From Methanobrevibacter sp. (GTDB taxonomy: Archaea > Methanobacteriota > Methanobacteria > Methanobacteriales > Methanobacteriaceae), in assembly GCA_017646885.1 (NCBI GenBank), contig JAGCLR010000363.1:62001-126000 (forward strand): a stretch of 64,000 bases of DNA. The letters are read 5' to 3'. The notes below the pieces were generated by a model, which saw nothing but the letters and a program-made list of their open reading frames with translations, searched no databases and was not told the origin of the DNA. Positions 46,314 to 54,687 of this stretch are shown here, piece by piece (within the stretch, counting starts at the first letter, position 1; each line of letters starts with the position of its first letter). The position numbers and the translations under genes are program-made.

Positions 46314-46478
46314 AAAGAGGAACAGTTCATTGTGAACATCACACACAAAAACAAAAAACATACGAGGTGAATAGAAATGATTTAGAACTAACTGCACAAT
46401 GAAATATTTTACACGCAGAGTTTTAGGTCATTTATTACAGTAAAGAACCTTCTGCAAAAGAAAGGTTCTTTTTATTTT
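46314..46478 (+). ncRNA. Leader/attenuator or small RNA with two-codon ORF
   Basis: The transcript from the 46279 promoter carries a small hairpin GTTCATTGTGAAC near 46325. It then has a good ribosome binding site GAGGTG (46364-46369) placed before ATG ATT TAG (46377-46385), a Met-Ile minigene. A terminator follows: AAAGAACCTT (46442-46451) with AAGGTTCTTT (46462-46471) and a T-rich tail. No other gene occupies 46255-46555. It may attenuate the ssDNA-binding protein gene or act as a separate RNA. Confidence 0.6.
46442..46478 (+). terminator. Rho-independent terminator before ssDNA-binding protein gene
   Basis: AAAGAACCTT (46442-46451) and AAGGTTCTTT (46462-46471) form a 10-bp stem with a 10-base loop, followed by TTATTTTTC. 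Confidence 0.85.
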
Positions 46479-46555
46479 TCTTCGATTTTAACTGCATTAC
46501 GCAGTTGAAATAAACAAAAACCACTAAAAACATTTTTAGAAAGGAAGAAAAGATT

Positions 46556-47230
46556 ATGAAATTTGGTATGAACGATCTTGAAAAGTACTCACCGGAGGGT
46601 AACCCCAATTATTTCTCGTTGAAGAATGACGGTGACAAGGCACAGGTGCGTATTATGTACGAAAACATCAACGATGTTGAAGGTCATTGCGTGCATAAGG
46701 TAAAGCAGAAAAACGGTCAGTTTACTTATGTGGAGTGTCTTAGAAACTACGAGGACCCAATTGATTGCTGTCCTCTTTGTGCATCGAAGGTAAACGGTGA
46801 TAGTAAGCTCATGAGTAGGATCTGGGTTCCAATGTATATTACAGAAGAATCTAGAGCGGTACTTTGGGAAAGAGGTAAATCTTTCTGGAAGGATCAGCTT
46901 TATCCACTTATGGTAGAAAAGGGAGAACCATTCTGTGCTCATGTTTTCACAGTTGAAAGACACGGTGCAGCAGGTGATATTGAAACAACATATGAACTCA
47001 TTGATGAAGGTGCAGATCATATTACACTTGATGACTTTGATGAAATCCCTGATCCGGTAGGAACAATTATTCAGGAAAAAACATTTGAAGAACTTGAAAG
47101 ATTTGTTCAGACAAGATCATTTGATGATAAGGATTCTGCTGTTCCAGAAGCACCTGATTTTCCTCCTAGAAGAAGAGGAACTGATTCTAATATTCCTACA
47201 AGAAGAGGAACAAGACCAAATATTGTTTAA
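46556..47230 (+). CDS. Single-stranded DNA-binding protein (gp32-like, zinc-containing)
   Basis: This 224-residue protein lies directly before DNA polymerase. Two conserved stretches, GDKAQVRIMYENINDVEGH and a Cys cluster (VECLRNYEDPIDCCPLC), match ssDNA-binding proteins of Firmicutes phages that bind zinc. The C-terminus after about residue 170 is acidic, then Arg-rich (FPPRRRGTDSN, PTRRGTRPN), likely disordered. Codon use is that of an abundant protein. ATG 46556 follows AGAAAGGAAG. The family call is moderately strong. Confidence 0.75.
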   Translation: MKFGMNDLEKYSPEGNPNYFSLKNDGDKAQVRIMYENINDVEGHCVHKVKQKNGQFTYVECLRNYEDPIDCCPLCASKVNGDSKLMSRIWVPMYITEESRAVLWERGKSFWKDQLYPLMVEKGEPFCAHVFTVERHGAAGDIETTYELIDEGADHITLDDFDEIPDPVGTIIQEKTFEELERFVQTRSFDDKDSAVPEAPDFPPRRRGTDSNIPTRRGTRPNIV

Positions 47231-47251
47231 TTGAATAGGAGTTGTTAATTT

Positions 47252-49609
47252 ATGGCAGGTTTCTTTGATCTACCTTCAAGCAGAGCAACAACAAAGAAAG
47301 ACCAACAACTCCTGAAAAAGATATCTAATCCAGTTGCTAGAACATCCAATACAATTACATTAAAAGGATCCACAAAGATTGTTGATAGGATAAATGCAAT
47401 TACTTCTTTTGTAAAATCAAAATTTGCAGGGAAAGAAGATAGTCTTATTCTTATAACAACAGAAGAACAATTATCAGATTATATTGATAAGTGCATAGAA
47501 AATAATGTAATTAGTATTGATACTGAAACAACTGGGTTAGATCCTATTTTAGATAAACTTGTTGGTATTTGTATTTATACACCAGGTCTTAAAGCTGCGT
47601 ATATTCCAGTAAATCACATCAGTTATATCACCCAATTAAAATGTGCTAATCAGTTGGAAATTGATGTGATTACAAAGTATTTTCAAAAACTGAAAGACTG
47701 TAATGTAAGAACAATTTGGTTTAATGCACCTTTTGATATTCGATTCTTAGGAAATCATATCGGTGTTTGGTTAGATGTTTATTTTGATACATCTATTGCA
47801 TCACGGTGCTTGAATAGTAATGAACCAACTGGACAAAAAACATTAAAAGCACTTCATAAGAAATATTGTTGGGGAAATAGAGGAGAAGCATTAACATTTG
47901 GAAAGTTATTTGAGGATATGCCTTTTAATCTCATTCCAATCGATGTTGCTTATTTGTATGCCGCGAGTGATGCGATTTACACCTATGAACTTTACGAATT
48001 TCAGGCACAGTATCTTGAACCAACAGGTCAATATTATGAATCTCATAATATGCAAGGTGTTTCCAATGTTTTCTTCAATATTGAAATGAAATCAATGGTA
48101 ACATTTATTGAAATGGAACAAAACGGTGTCGCAATTGATTATGATCATGCAGAGAGGATTAAGAAAAAATATCATGATTTAGCAGATAAAATGAAACATA
48201 ATCTAGAAGAAGTTTGTAAACCATATGAAGATATGTTCGCAGATTATAGAAGAAGACACCCTATGTGCAAACTTACAGACCCAATTAACTACGATAGTCC
48301 TACACAAATAGCAATAATTTTATATGACATACTTCAAGTCACACCACCTGATAAGAAAAATCCAAGAGGAACAGGTGTTGATATACTTGAAAAAATAGAT
48401 CACCCAATTTGTAAAGCAATATTGGATAATAGATCTTTTAATAAAGTATTATCAACATATATTGACAAACTTCCAGAAGAAGCTAAAAGATATCCAGACA
48501 AGCGAATTCATTGTAAATTTAATCAGTACGGTGCGGACACTGGAAGAGTAAGTTCTAATTCGCCGAACCTTCAAAATATACCTAGTAATCCTTTTGTTCT
48601 AAGCGATGGTACAAAGGTAGATTCAGGACATGATGTTAGACAATTATTTAGAGCGTCTCCAGGTTGTATCCTTATGTCATGTGACTATTCCGGACAGGAA
48701 GTTAGAGTTACTGCACATTTAAGTCAGGATGAAAAACTAATAGATGCGTATAATCATGGAAGAGATCCATATTCTGAAATTGCATCACTTGCTTACAATG
48801 TACCGTATGAAGAATGCTGTGAACATAGACCTGACGGAACATTTAATCCCGAAGGAAAAGCAAGACGAGGAGAGGCCAAACGAATTGTACTTGGTGTTTT
48901 ATATGGCAGAGGTATTCCATCTATTGCAGAACAATTAGGAAAAACAGTTCAGGAAGCACAAAAAATATACGATAAAGTTCTTTCAAAGTTTGAAGGATTA
49001 GCAAATTTTATTAACGAATCTGAAGACATGGCAAGAGAATTTGGTTTTGTTACAACTGTTTGGGGAAGAAGAAGACAATTACCTGATATGCAATTACCTT
49101 ATTTCGAGTTTAAGTATAAGGACGGTGTTTCACCAGACTTCGACCCATTGATGAGTGATGCATCTGAATACAGTAATGAAGTTCCAATTGATGTTGTTGA
49201 GGATCTAACAAAAAAGCTTCTTTCATGTAGAGGGTATAAGCAAAAGGAAGAACTGAAGGAACGGATTAGATCAAAAGGTATTTCTGTTAAGGATAATGGA
49301 TCTTTTATCGCACAGGCACAAAGACAGTGTGTTAATGCTAGAGTACAAGGCTCATCGGCTGATCTTACAAAGCTAGCACAAATAGAATTATACAATAACA
49401 AGGAATTAAAATCATTAGGTTTTAAAATGTTAATTCCAGTACATGACGAAATTATCGCAGAATGTCCTGTAGAAAATGCAAAAAGATGTGCAGAATTGAT
49501 GAGTTATTGTATGAGACACGCGGGGAAAGATCTTTGTGTTCCATTAAGTTGTGATGTTGAGTTATTCTATAATTGGTATGGTGAGTCAATACCAATTGAA
49601 TCATTGTAA
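47252..49609 (+). CDS. polA: DNA polymerase, family A (Pol I type) with 3'-5' exonuclease
   Basis: This 785-residue replicative polymerase has exonuclease motifs ISIDTETTGLD (Exo I), WFNAPFDIRFL (Exo II) and YLYAASDAIYTY (Exo III). The polymerase domain has motif A MSCDYSGQEVRV, motif B RGEAKRIVLGVLYGRG and motif C PVHDEIIAEC. The order TGRVSSNSPNLQNIP is also diagnostic. No 5'-nuclease domain is present, as in T7-type phage enzymes. ATG 47252 follows AGGAG. All catalytic Asp/Glu residues are present. Confidence 0.97.
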   Translation: MAGFFDLPSSRATTKKDQQLLKKISNPVARTSNTITLKGSTKIVDRINAITSFVKSKFAGKEDSLILITTEEQLSDYIDKCIENNVISIDTETTGLDPILDKLVGICIYTPGLKAAYIPVNHISYITQLKCANQLEIDVITKYFQKLKDCNVRTIWFNAPFDIRFLGNHIGVWLDVYFDTSIASRCLNSNEPTGQKTLKALHKKYCWGNRGEALTFGKLFEDMPFNLIPIDVAYLYAASDAIYTYELYEFQAQYLEPTGQYYESHNMQGVSNVFFNIEMKSMVTFIEMEQNGVAIDYDHAERIKKKYHDLADKMKHNLEEVCKPYEDMFADYRRRHPMCKLTDPINYDSPTQIAIILYDILQVTPPDKKNPRGTGVDILEKIDHPICKAILDNRSFNKVLSTYIDKLPEEAKRYPDKRIHCKFNQYGADTGRVSSNSPNLQNIPSNPFVLSDGTKVDSGHDVRQLFRASPGCILMSCDYSGQEVRVTAHLSQDEKLIDAYNHGRDPYSEIASLAYNVPYEECCEHRPDGTFNPEGKARRGEAKRIVLGVLYGRGIPSIAEQLGKTVQEAQKIYDKVLSKFEGLANFINESEDMAREFGFVTTVWGRRRQLPDMQLPYFEFKYKDGVSPDFDPLMSDASEYSNEVPIDVVEDLTKKLLSCRGYKQKEELKERIRSKGISVKDNGSFIAQAQRQCVNARVQGSSADLTKLAQIELYNNKELKSLGFKMLIPVHDEIIAECPVENAKRCAELMSYCMRHAGKDLCVPLSCDVELFYNWYGESIPIESL

Positions 49610-49616
49610 AATTTAA

Positions 49617-49646
49617 TAGCTATGGGAGTAACATCTCCCATAGCTA
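49617..49646 (+). repeat. 12-bp perfect hairpin between polymerase and dpdA-like gene
   Basis: TAGCTATGGGAG (49617-49628) pairs with CTCCCATAGCTA (49635-49646) around TAACAT, 8 bases after the polymerase stop. No T-run follows, so read-through into the 7-deazaguanine genes is likely, with processing or stabilisation of the upstream mRNA. Confidence 0.75.
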
Positions 49647-49667
49647 ACTATAAAGAGGTGATGAAGT

Positions 49668-50588
49668 TTGGCTTTTGATTTTTATTTTGCTGGAAGTCAG
49701 TGTGAAGAAGCAACACAAGTAATGATAAAACTAAATGCAAATGTTTTAAAGTCTTACATTAACGAACAGAAACAAATTTCAGAATGGTTTGATAGAAAAG
49801 ATAAAGGTTGGACCGGTAAGTTACTAATTGATAACGGCGCATTTACTGTCCATCGACAAGGTGGCGAGATAAACATTGACGAATATATTCAGTGGTTAAA
49901 CACTAATGATAGGTATATAGATTATGCTATAGCACTGGATAATATTCCCGGTAAATGGGGAAGAAAAAGAACTTACGAGGAATTAAAGAATTCCCCAATA
50001 ATCACATGGCAAAATTATGTTTATATGTGCGAAAAATGCAATAATCCTTTTAAGTTATTGCCCGTGTTTCACCAAGGAGAAGAGTTTAAGTATTTAAAAC
50101 AAATAGTTAATCATAAAATCAATGGTGAATATGTAAAGTATATTTGTATTTCTGGAAACAAGGAATTAACTAACAAACAACGAGAAAAATGGTATGCAGA
50201 GTGTTATACCGTTATAAAGGAAAGTCCGAATCCAAATGTAAAGGTTCATTGCTTGGGTAGTGCAACAATCTCAAATGCGGTTAAGTTTCCATTTACAAGT
50301 ATGGATGCGACTTCTTGGATTATGACAGGTGCGAACGGCGGTATTCTTACTGATTTTGGAGTTGTTAAAGTAAGTAAAGAATCTGCAGGTGACGTTGACA
50401 ATATCAAAAACTGTCCTCAAGCAGTTGTTGATTTTGTTAATAAGCAGTGCGATCAATATGGTATTACCTTGGAACAACTTCAAGAAAGTTACAAGAACCG
50501 AATGTGCATGAATGTTCATTACTTATATAATACAAGCCAAAAAACAAATTATAATGGTAAGTTAATTAAGGTAAATAAACTTTTTTAA
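49668..50588 (+). CDS. dpdA: DpdA-like deazapurine DNA transglycosylase (TGT family)
   Basis: This 306-residue protein starts at TTG 49668, 7 bases after GAGGTG. Family pattern: LLIDNGAFTVHRQGG (counterpart of the DSGGF loop with catalytic Asp), IDYAIALDNIPG, LPVFHQGEEFKYL, and near the end VHCLGSATISN and FTSMDATSW, which parallels the SxDSTSW of archaeal TGT and DpdA. It would swap guanine in DNA for a 7-deazaguanine base. It is followed at once by QueC and, downstream, QueD, QueE and FolE, which make that base. The genetic neighbourhood rather than the motif alone favours DNA over tRNA as substrate. Confidence 0.78.
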   Translation: MAFDFYFAGSQCEEATQVMIKLNANVLKSYINEQKQISEWFDRKDKGWTGKLLIDNGAFTVHRQGGEINIDEYIQWLNTNDRYIDYAIALDNIPGKWGRKRTYEELKNSPIITWQNYVYMCEKCNNPFKLLPVFHQGEEFKYLKQIVNHKINGEYVKYICISGNKELTNKQREKWYAECYTVIKESPNPNVKVHCLGSATISNAVKFPFTSMDATSWIMTGANGGILTDFGVVKVSKESAGDVDNIKNCPQAVVDFVNKQCDQYGITLEQLQESYKNRMCMNVHYLYNTSQKTNYNGKLIKVNKLF

Positions 50589-50599
50589 GGAGTTTAATT

Positions 50600-51295
50600 A
50601 TGAAAAAAGTTCTTTTATATAGTGGTGGAATGGATAGCTGGTTAATCAATAAACTAGAAAAACCGGATGTAAAATTGTTTGTTGATTTAGGTACCAAAAG
50701 TACTCAAGGTGAAATTAAAAAGTTGGACAAAGATGTTATCGTGTTTCCATTAAAGGATTTAGGTACTTTGGAAAGAAAAGAAACCGATTTTATTCTTCCA
50801 CTTAGAAATCTTTATTTAATTTCTTTAGCAACTAATTATGGAGAGCATATTATCTTAGGTGCTACTAAAACTGATGCTACCTACGATAAGACATACGAGT
50901 TTGCAGAAAAGTTAGAAGATCTTTTAAACTATATGTGGTTACCGCAAAAATGGACACCCGGTAAAAAAATTAAGGTAGATGTTCATTATCGCGAATATAC
51001 CAAATCAGACTTACTTAGAATGTATATTGAACAAGGTGGTACATGGGAAGAAGCTTACGAAAAATCTTATAGCTGTTATAAAACAACGGAAGATAATCAC
51101 GAATGTTATAATTGTAGACCTTGTTTTTTAAAGTTAATGGCGTTTATTGACAACGGTATTGATATTGGAACGGAACGGTTACGGAAGTATCTCCCTTATA
51201 TTAACCAAAAGTTAGAAGAGTACAAAGATGTGTGGGGAGACAGACTGTATAAGAAAGAAGATTATGAGAAAGTTAAAAGAATGGCCGAAAGATAA
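50600..51295 (+). CDS. queC: QueC, 7-cyano-7-deazaguanine (preQ0) synthase
   Basis: This 231-residue enzyme converts 7-carboxy-7-deazaguanine to preQ0 with ATP and ammonia. The PP-loop is LLYSGGMDSW at the N-terminus. LGATKTDATYDKT is the conserved substrate loop. A zinc site near the end is SCYKTTEDNHECYNCRPC. The length is that of bacterial QueC. ATG 50600 follows AAGGAG. The next gene overlaps by 32 bases. Confidence 0.92.
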   Translation: MKKVLLYSGGMDSWLINKLEKPDVKLFVDLGTKSTQGEIKKLDKDVIVFPLKDLGTLERKETDFILPLRNLYLISLATNYGEHIILGATKTDATYDKTYEFAEKLEDLLNYMWLPQKWTPGKKIKVDVHYREYTKSDLLRMYIEQGGTWEEAYEKSYSCYKTTEDNHECYNCRPCFLKLMAFIDNGIDIGTERLRKYLPYINQKLEEYKDVWGDRLYKKEDYEKVKRMAER

Positions 51296-51626
51296 AAAAA
51301 TTATAGCGGTTGACTTTGATGGTACAATAACTAAAAAGGATAATAGGTTTTGGACAGGACGAAATTCTTATGTAAATGACGTTATGGAACCTAATCTTGA
51401 GATTATTGAATCATTAAAGTTAAATCGCAATAATATATATTTAATTCTTTGGTCCTGTAGAAAAGGAAAAGCATTAAGAGATGCTATTAAGTTCTGTAAT
51501 AATTACGACTTATATTTCGACGCAGTAAACAAGAATATCGTGTGTTACCCATCAAGCAGAAAAATAATGGCCGATATTTATATTGATGATAAATCTTGCT
51601 ATTTAAATTGGGTTCAAAAACTTTAA
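51264..51626 (+). CDS. HAD-family hydrolase
   Basis: This 120-residue protein has motif I VDFDGTITKK (both catalytic Asp), a second-motif Ser in LILWSCRKGKAL, and motif IV ADIYIDDKS. It is a compact HAD phosphatase with no large cap domain. ATG 51264, inside the end of queC, is the best start though its ribosome binding site is weak; GTG 51228 is the alternative. It lies in the 7-deazaguanine island. It may remove a phosphate from a modified nucleotide or its precursor; the substrate is unknown. Confidence 0.8.
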   Translation: MRKLKEWPKDKKIIAVDFDGTITKKDNRFWTGRNSYVNDVMEPNLEIIESLKLNRNNIYLILWSCRKGKALRDAIKFCNNYDLYFDAVNKNIVCYPSSRKIMADIYIDDKSCYLNWVQKL

Positions 51627-51641
51627 GTTAGGAGATTTACT

Positions 51642-52400
51642 ATGAAGAACCTTGTTATTATTGGTGCAGGTGGAAGTATTGCAAGAGAGCTTGCAAAACA
51701 TTTACATAATGATTATACCATATACGGTATATCGTATGAAGATGTAGATAAGGATTATGTTGATTATTACACTTCAATTGTATCTGGAATTGATATTACG
51801 GATACTAAAAAATACGAAGAAACGTGCAAAAATATTACGAATAATCTTGATAGATTGGATGGAATTGTTTTTGCAAGTGGTGTAACTATTCCCGGAGACA
51901 TTAAAACAATTACGGAAGAACAATGGAACAGGTCTATAGACATTAACCTAAAAGGTTACTGGTTAACTTTTAAGAATTTTTACGATATTTTAATCAAAAG
52001 TCCGGGTTGCTCGATTGTTCAAATAAACAGTAAAACAGGTAAAAAGGGAAGTTATAAGAATTCCGCTTACACTGCTAGTAAATTTGGTGGTATTGGTCTT
52101 ACACAGTCAATGGCTCTTGAACTTGTGGAGTTTGGTGTTAGAGTTAATTGTGTTTGCCCAGGTAACGTGTTTGAGAGTAAAACATGGAGTGACCCCAATC
52201 ACGGTCTATTCCTCGAGTACGCAAAAACACAGAACTTAACTCCAGACAAGGTACGAGAAAAGTATACAAATCTAGTACCTATGAAGAGAAGTTGTAAGTA
52301 CCAAGATATTGCAAATGTAGTCGAGTTTTTGCTTAGTGAAAAAAGTAGTTATATGACAGGTCAGGCCATAAATATTACCGGTGGTCAACAATTATTCTAA
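51642..52400 (+). CDS. Short-chain dehydrogenase/reductase
   Basis: This 252-residue SDR with NAD(P)-binding start VIIGAGGSIARELAKHL has the conserved GIVFASGVT and NLKGYWLTF. The catalytic set is Ser in QINSKTG with YTASK (Tyr and Lys), and VNCVCPGNV and the C-terminal GQAINITGGQQLF complete the family pattern. ATG 51642 follows TAGGAG. All catalytic residues are present. It lies between QueC/HAD and the phosphoribosyltransferase. It may reduce or oxidise a side chain on the 7-deazaguanine; no such member is part of the known minimal pathway. Confidence 0.88.
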   Translation: MKNLVIIGAGGSIARELAKHLHNDYTIYGISYEDVDKDYVDYYTSIVSGIDITDTKKYEETCKNITNNLDRLDGIVFASGVTIPGDIKTITEEQWNRSIDINLKGYWLTFKNFYDILIKSPGCSIVQINSKTGKKGSYKNSAYTASKFGGIGLTQSMALELVEFGVRVNCVCPGNVFESKTWSDPNHGLFLEYAKTQNLTPDKVREKYTNLVPMKRSCKYQDIANVVEFLLSEKSSYMTGQAINITGGQQLF

Positions 52401-52412
52401 AAGGGGTTTGTT

Positions 52413-52787
52413 ATGGAAAATCTAAGAGACGTGCAGGATAAAACTCCAGAAAAAGTATATGTGACATGGGAGGATGTAGAAAAATTCATACAAGATTTAA
52501 AGGTTTATTTGGATATAAATTCTTTTACAGGAGTATATGGTCCAGCTAGGGGAGGACTTATTTTCGCAGTTATGATTTCACACAAATACAATATGCCTTT
52601 TCTTGGAGCGCCTCAAACAGGTTGTTTATGTATTGACGATATTTGTGATACTGGAGATACCGCACTGGCTTGGAGAAATAAAGGTTACACTGTTGCAACA
52701 ATGTTTTATAAAAAGGGCTCTAAGGTAGTTCCTGATTATTGGGTACAGGAAAAAGAAGATAAGTGGATTGTATTCCCTTGGGAGTAA
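52413..52787 (+). CDS. Phosphoribosyltransferase-like protein
   Basis: This 124-residue protein has the PRPP-binding loop CIDDICDTGDTA near residues 68-79 and an upstream YGPARGGLIFAVMIS that matches the nucleotide-binding loop of type I phosphoribosyltransferases. ATG 52413 follows AAAGGGG. It lies within the 7-deazaguanine island, just before the promoter of queD. It could salvage or attach ribose-phosphate to a base precursor. It is shorter than typical enzymes (about 150-180), so substrate specificity is uncertain. Confidence 0.78.
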   Translation: MENLRDVQDKTPEKVYVTWEDVEKFIQDLKVYLDINSFTGVYGPARGGLIFAVMISHKYNMPFLGAPQTGCLCIDDICDTGDTALAWRNKGYTVATMFYKKGSKVVPDYWVQEKEDKWIVFPWE

Positions 52788-52825
52788 TTAAAACATATAA
52801 TTATTAGATTTTATTCGCAAACTAC

Positions 52826-52854
52826 TTGACAACTTAGCAAAAAAGTGTTATACT
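52826..52854 (+). promoter_or_regulatory. Sigma-A type promoter for queD-queE-folE
   Basis: TTGACA (52826-52831), 17 bases, TATACT (52849-52854) preceded by AGTGT. The leader has a small stem, GTGTTA with TAACAC, just before the AGGAGG of queD. Confidence 0.9.
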
Positions 52855-52905
52855 ATAGATAGGAAGTGTTAAGAGCTTTCTAAATAACACGAGGAGGTAT
52901 TATAA

Positions 52906-53364
52906 TTGGAAAGAATTAGTGTATGTAGGAATATTGAGTTTGAAGCAGCTCATATGTTGGAGGGATATAACGGCGGTTGTGGTTCACTCCATGGACATTC
53001 CTATAAAATTAGTATGATTATATCTTGTCCAGAAAATGTGCGGAAAAATAATGATTTTGGGTTTGTGTTAGATTTCAAAGAGCTTAATAAAGTTTTGAAT
53101 GATAATGTTCCAGATCATATGTTTATGTATAATAAGAATAATGGGGAAGACACGGTAGAAGGTCAGATCGTTAAGATTCTTAAACAGAATAATCTAAGAT
53201 TGTGGGCGTTTAATAATACTCCATCCGCAGAAAATATGGTTAAAGAGCTTGCAGAAAATTTCCAACAGGTTTTTGACAATCTTTATCCAGAAAAGGATAT
53301 TAAAGTGGATGAACTTAGATTGTGGGAAACAACAAATTCTCATTCAATTTGGAAAAGAGGATAA
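52906..53364 (+). CDS. queD: QueD, 6-carboxy-5,6,7,8-tetrahydropterin synthase
   Basis: This 152-residue T-fold enzyme has zinc His residues in FEAAHML and HGHSY, the catalytic Cys in GGCGSLHGH (CxxxHGH), and Glu in LWETTNS. Start TTG 52906 lies after GAGGAGG (52891-52897). It converts dihydroneopterin triphosphate to the carboxy-pterin used by QueE. It leads a promoter-driven block with queE and folE. Confidence 0.93.
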   Translation: MERISVCRNIEFEAAHMLEGYNGGCGSLHGHSYKISMIISCPENVRKNNDFGFVLDFKELNKVLNDNVPDHMFMYNKNNGEDTVEGQIVKILKQNNLRLWAFNNTPSAENMVKELAENFQQVFDNLYPEKDIKVDELRLWETTNSHSIWKRG

Positions 53365-53366
53365 CT

Positions 53367-54065
53367 ATGAAAATAGTTGAGTTATTTAAATCAATTGAGG
53401 GTGAGGGTATTAGAACAGGTAGAGTTGCAACCTTCATTCGGGGATTTGGGTGTAATTGTCATTGTGTTTATTGTGACAGCTTATATGCTATTGAAGGTAA
53501 ATATGCGAATCAGTATCCTGATATGTCAGTTGAAGAAATTGTGAATAAATGTAAGGAGTTTAGAACCCCTTATGTAACATTCACCGGTGGAGAACCACTT
53601 ATCCAACCACAAGCAAAAGAACTTATTGAGACACTTCTTGAAGAAGGTTTTGAAGTTAATGTGGAAACAAATGGAGCAGTAGATATTGCACCATTTAAAA
53701 AGGAACTTCTTACAAATCTTACACCGTACCCCTACGATAAGTTGATTTTTACTATTGATTATAAATCATTATCAAGTGGTGAGAATGACAAAATGATTCC
53801 AAAGAATTTCACAGAAAATCTTTCAAGCAATGATGTTGTGAAATTTGTAGTGGGTACTAAGGAAGATTTAGAGGATATGAAACATTGGGTTGGTATTATT
53901 AAGGAGAATTCTGTAGAATTTCCTCATATCTTCGTAAGTCCTATTTTTGGAATGATTGATCCTAAAGATATTGTAGAATATCTCAAAGATAATGATTTGT
54001 TTGAAGTTCGTATGCAACTACAAATTCATAAATTTATTTGGCCCAGTGATATGAAAGGAGTTTAA
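53367..54065 (+). CDS. queE: QueE, 7-carboxy-7-deazaguanine synthase (radical SAM)
   Basis: This 232-residue radical SAM enzyme has the Fe-S motif CNCHCVYC (C-x3-C-x2-C) near residue 32, FKSIEGEGIRTGRVATFIRG before it, and VTFTGGEPLIQP after it. The C-terminal QLQIHKFIW fits the family. ATG 53367 follows AGAGGAT, 2 bases after queD stops. It makes 7-carboxy-7-deazaguanine. Confidence 0.93.
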   Translation: MKIVELFKSIEGEGIRTGRVATFIRGFGCNCHCVYCDSLYAIEGKYANQYPDMSVEEIVNKCKEFRTPYVTFTGGEPLIQPQAKELIETLLEEGFEVNVETNGAVDIAPFKKELLTNLTPYPYDKLIFTIDYKSLSSGENDKMIPKNFTENLSSNDVVKFVVGTKEDLEDMKHWVGIIKENSVEFPHIFVSPIFGMIDPKDIVEYLKDNDLFEVRMQLQIHKFIWPSDMKGV

Positions 54066-54071
54066 TGTCTT

Positions 54072-54662
54072 ATGCCCGAGAAGAAAAAAATCAACAAAAA
54101 GTTAATCGAGAAAAGTATTAAAAATATTCTAATTGCTTTAGGTGATGACCCAGAACGAGAAGGTCTTATTGATACACCTAAAAGAGTAGCGAAGATGTAT
54201 GAAGAAGTATTTGAAGGAATGCTTTATACAAATGATGAAATTGCATCTATGTTTGATAAATGCTTTGAAGACACAACCATGGGAGACCTTGTTATTGTAG
54301 ATGATATTCCAATTTTTAGTTACTGTGAACATCATATGGCATTGATGTACGATCTTTCTGTAACCGTCGCATATCTTCCAAATAGGAAAGTTATTGGACT
54401 TTCTAAAATTGCCAGAATTGCCGACATGGTTGGTAAGAGATTACAACTTCAGGAACGTATTGGAAGTGATATAATGGAGATTATGCAAAAAGTTCTTGAA
54501 ACTGAAAATGTCGCTGTTATTATTCAAGGAAGACATAGTTGTATGTCTGCAAGAGGTATTAAAAAACCTAGTATTACAAGAACTTGTGCCTTGGGAGGAG
54601 AATTTAGAACTAATTCTTCACTGAGACAAGAGTTATATGCAAACACCACACATAAAAAGTAA
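54072..54662 (+). CDS. folE: FolE, GTP cyclohydrolase I
   Basis: This 196-residue enzyme feeds the pathway from GTP. Zinc and active-site motifs are [14 protein letters not shown] and [10 protein letters not shown], with [13 protein letters not shown] and KRLQLQERI between. Length equals cellular FolE. ATG 54072 follows AAAGGAG. It completes the GTP-to-preQ0 set FolE, QueD, QueE and QueC in this window. Confidence 0.95.
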   Translation: MPEKKKINKKLIEKSIKNILIALGDDPEREGLIDTPKRVAKMYEEVFEGMLYTNDEIASMFDKCFEDTTMGDLVIVDDIPIFSYCEHHMALMYDLSVTVAYLPNRKVIGLSKIARIADMVGKRLQLQERIGSDIMEIMQKVLETENVAVIIQGRHSCMSARGIKKPSITRTCALGGEFRTNSSLRQELYANTTHKK

Positions 54663-54687
54663 CATATAAATAGGAGGAAATTAAAAC

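Noticed and set aside
52855..52905. Possible preQ1 riboswitch before queD
   Set aside because: The leader is only about 45 bases and contains one small stem (GTGTTA with TAACAC); I see no preQ1-I or preQ1-II pattern.
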